From: CAVUDO01 sp963740255 | GTDB lineage: Bacteria > Actinomycetota > Actinomycetes > Mycobacteriales > Cryptosporangiaceae | Length of the DNA stretch: 64,000 nucleotides | Reading direction: 5' to 3' | NCBI GenBank assembly: GCA_963740255.1 | Contig: CAVUDO010000002.1 | Span: forward strand, 434,001 to 498,000 | Shown: piece after piece, positions 62,689 to 64,000 of the stretch | Numbering within the stretch: position 1 is the first letter of the stretch | Layout of the letters: every line of letters begins with the position of its first letter | The notes under the pieces: model-generated | The model's input: only the letters and a program-made list of their open reading frames with translations | Told to the model about the DNA's origin: nothing | Databases searched by the model: none | Translations under genes and position numbers: made by a program

Positions 62689-63411
62689 TCAGTTGGGCGA
62701 CATCGGTACCCGTAGCTCCGCCAGCGGCACCGGCACGGCGCCGAGTCGGGACAGCATGGTCGCCTCCCGTTTGAGCAGCCGCAGCTCGTGCCGCAGCCGC
62801 AGGACCGTGTCGCCGATCGCCAGCAGTTCCTGGCGGTCGTCCAGCGTCAGGGGGGCGGACGCGCCGACGAGGTAGGAGAGCAGGTCGGCGTCGTCCGGGA
62901 GGGCGAGCTCCTCCGGCTCCGGCTGGCCGCCGCCAGCCGGGTCGCGCACGGGACGGGAGGCGAGGAGCAGGTTCCGGAACCGGCCGAACACCTCGCGGAC
63001 GCTGCGGGAGAGGACGGCGGCCTCGTCCTCGCTCCCGGTGGTCTCCTCCAGCCAGTCCACCGTCCCCCGCAGGTAGGGATGGTGACCGGCGTCCAGTTCC
63101 TGAAGCGCGAACCGGCGCCGCCCCACCGTGACGATGTCGAACCGCCCGTCGTCGTATCCGGCCACCTGGCGCAGCTCGGCGGTGCAGCCCACGCGGTACA
63201 ACGCCGCCACGCCGCACTCGCCGACCTCCCACCCCTGCCGTATCGCCACCACGCCGAACTCGCGCGGCTCGCCGTCCGGCACGGCCATCAGGGCGCGCAC
63301 CAGCGCGCGGTACCGCGGTTCGAAGATGTGGAGCGGAAGCACCACCCCCGGGAACAGGACGGTGCCGAGCGGGAACAGCGGGATGTTCGCGGGCACGATG
63401 TTCGCGGGCAC
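62689..63411 (-). CDS. LON substrate-binding (N-terminal) domain protein
   Basis: This is a stand-alone LON N-terminal domain of 240 residues, with no ATPase or protease part. Typical is IPLFPLGTVLFPGVVLPLHIFEPRYRALV at the start, then GVVAIRQGWEVG, YRVGCTAELRQV and GRRRFALQEL. The C-terminal half is helical. An imperfect repeat, ANIVPANIP, starts the protein, and several ATG/GTG codons there make the exact start uncertain. Such proteins are common in actinobacteria; the role is unknown. It is divergent from hisD. Confidence 0.85.
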   Translation of the reverse strand: MPANIVPANIPLFPLGTVLFPGVVLPLHIFEPRYRALVRALMAVPDGEPREFGVVAIRQGWEVGECGVAALYRVGCTAELRQVAGYDDGRFDIVTVGRRRFALQELDAGHHPYLRGTVDWLEETTGSEDEAAVLSRSVREVFGRFRNLLLASRPVRDPAGGGQPEPEELALPDDADLLSYLVGASAPLTLDDRQELLAIGDTVLRLRHELRLLKREATMLSRLGAVPVPLAELRVPMSPN

Positions 63412-63535
63412 GCAGTCAGCGTAGGAGCGCCGGCGGAGTCCCGCCCGGCGAAGGCGTCCCGGGTGCCACCGCCGCCGTGGCGACCGGGGGTCGCGACGGG
63501 GTGGTGAGGGCGGAGAAACGATTCAGACCCGGCAC

Positions 63536-63541
63536 TAGAGT
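63536..63541 (+). promoter_or_regulatory. -10 box of hisD, leaderless start
   Basis: TAGAGT lies seven bases before the hisD GTG at 63549, a spacing that fits transcription starting at or next to the start codon. No ribosome-binding site is needed in that case. The -35 region is unclear. Confidence 0.6.
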
Positions 63542-63548
63542 GTCAAGG

Positions 63549-64000
63549 GTGCTGAGGCGTATCGATCTGCGCGGATCCGACCAGGACCCTCGCGTTGTGC
63601 TGCCCCGCGCGGCGCTGGACGTCGACGCGGCGCTGGAGCGGATCCGGCCGGTGGTCGAGGCGGTCCGGGACCGCGGCGCCGAGGCCGTCCGGGAGGCGAC
63701 CCGCCGGTTCGACGGGATCGACCTCGACGACCTCCGGGTGCCCGCCGGGGCGATCGACGAGGCGCGTCGGCAGCTCGATCCGAGCGTGCGCGCGGCGCTG
63801 GAGGAGGCCATCCGGCGCACCCGGCAGGTCCATGCCGACCAGCGGCGCACGGGCGTCACCACCCAGGTCGTCCCCGGCGGCACGGTGACCGAGCGCTGGG
63901 TTCCGGTGTCGCGGGTGGGCCTGTACGTGCCGGGCGGCCTGGCCGTCTACCCGTCCACCGTCGTGATGAACGTCGTCCCGGCACAGGTGGCGGGGGTTCC
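63549..64000 (+). CDS. hisD: Histidinol dehydrogenase, partial (C-terminus beyond window)
   Basis: The last two steps of histidine synthesis (histidinol to histidine) are done by this Zn/NAD enzyme. About 150 residues are in the window: LRRIDLRGSDQDPRVVLPRA, AVREATRRFDGIDL, RWVPVSRVGLYVPGGLAVYPSTVVMNVVPAQVAGVP, the last being the NAD-domain signature of HisD. The frame is open to the window edge. The GTG start is supported by the -10 box just upstream. In actinobacteria hisC and other his genes usually follow. Confidence 0.95.
   Translation, partial: MLRRIDLRGSDQDPRVVLPRAALDVDAALERIRPVVEAVRDRGAEAVREATRRFDGIDLDDLRVPAGAIDEARRQLDPSVRAALEEAIRRTRQVHADQRRTGVTTQVVPGGTVTERWVPVSRVGLYVPGGLAVYPSTVVMNVVPAQVAGV

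Overview
The window is chromosomal DNA from a high-G+C Gram-positive bacterium (Actinomycetota). The evidence is the codon use (almost every third position G or C, many GTG starts), the actinobacterial gene neighbourhoods (mraZ to wag31, then lspA-rluD-dnaE1; imuA'-imuB-dnaE2; sir-zinc ribbon-cysH), an actinobacterial LexA box and a meso-diaminopimelate-type MurE. I cannot name the genus. No insertion sequence, prophage, CRISPR array, tRNA or rRNA gene was recognised.

Layout. 1-3021 (minus): the end of a carotenoid-tailoring operon (YbaK-like protein, CrtA-like monooxygenase, GNAT, CruF-like protein, glycosyltransferase cut by the window edge). 3105-4517: a membrane acyltransferase. 4425-11499: two divergent sulfate-assimilation operons, sir-zinc ribbon-cysH (minus) and cysC-sirohydrochlorin chelatase-cysD-cysN (plus), each headed by a tiny, mutually similar leader peptide. 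11537-12667: a DUF4241 protein. 12781-19856: an SOS mutasome operon. A perfect LexA box lies inside a 36-bp palindrome and is followed by a structured leader, then DUF6504, a HEPN-like protein, imuA', imuB and dnaE2. 19959-23940: methyltransferase, phosphodiesterase, dinB, DUF3040. 24044-28775 (minus): MoxR-DUF58-TgpA. 29020-32110: leuS behind a leucine attenuator. 32359-51504: the division and cell-wall cluster (mraZ, rsmH, ftsL, ftsI, murE, murF, mraY, murD, ftsW, murG, murC, ftsQ, ftsZ, yggS, sepF, yggT, wag31). 51533-61754: a membrane protein, DUF167, a cation/proton antiporter, a Lys/Ala-rich TraR/DksA protein, lspA, rluD, a double GNAT and dnaE1. 61834-64000: DUF2567, a LON-domain protein and the start of hisD.

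How the genes work together. CysDN makes APS, CysH reduces it to sulfite, Sir reduces sulfite to sulfide, and the chelatase in the same operon supplies siroheme for Sir. The ImuA'-ImuB-DnaE2 cassette is under LexA control and carries two small coupled genes of unknown role. The dcw cluster makes lipid II and assembles the divisome, and its first promoter carries four MraZ boxes.

Caution: four genes have broken reading frames. The GNAT near 1430 and dnaE2 near 17610 each have one extra base, and cruF lacks one base near 490. dnaE1 carries eleven single-base insertions between 58471 and 59465, with no deletions. Removing them restores well-conserved proteins, so sequence or assembly error is the leading explanation. 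The dnaE1 cluster is nevertheless strikingly local and one-directional.
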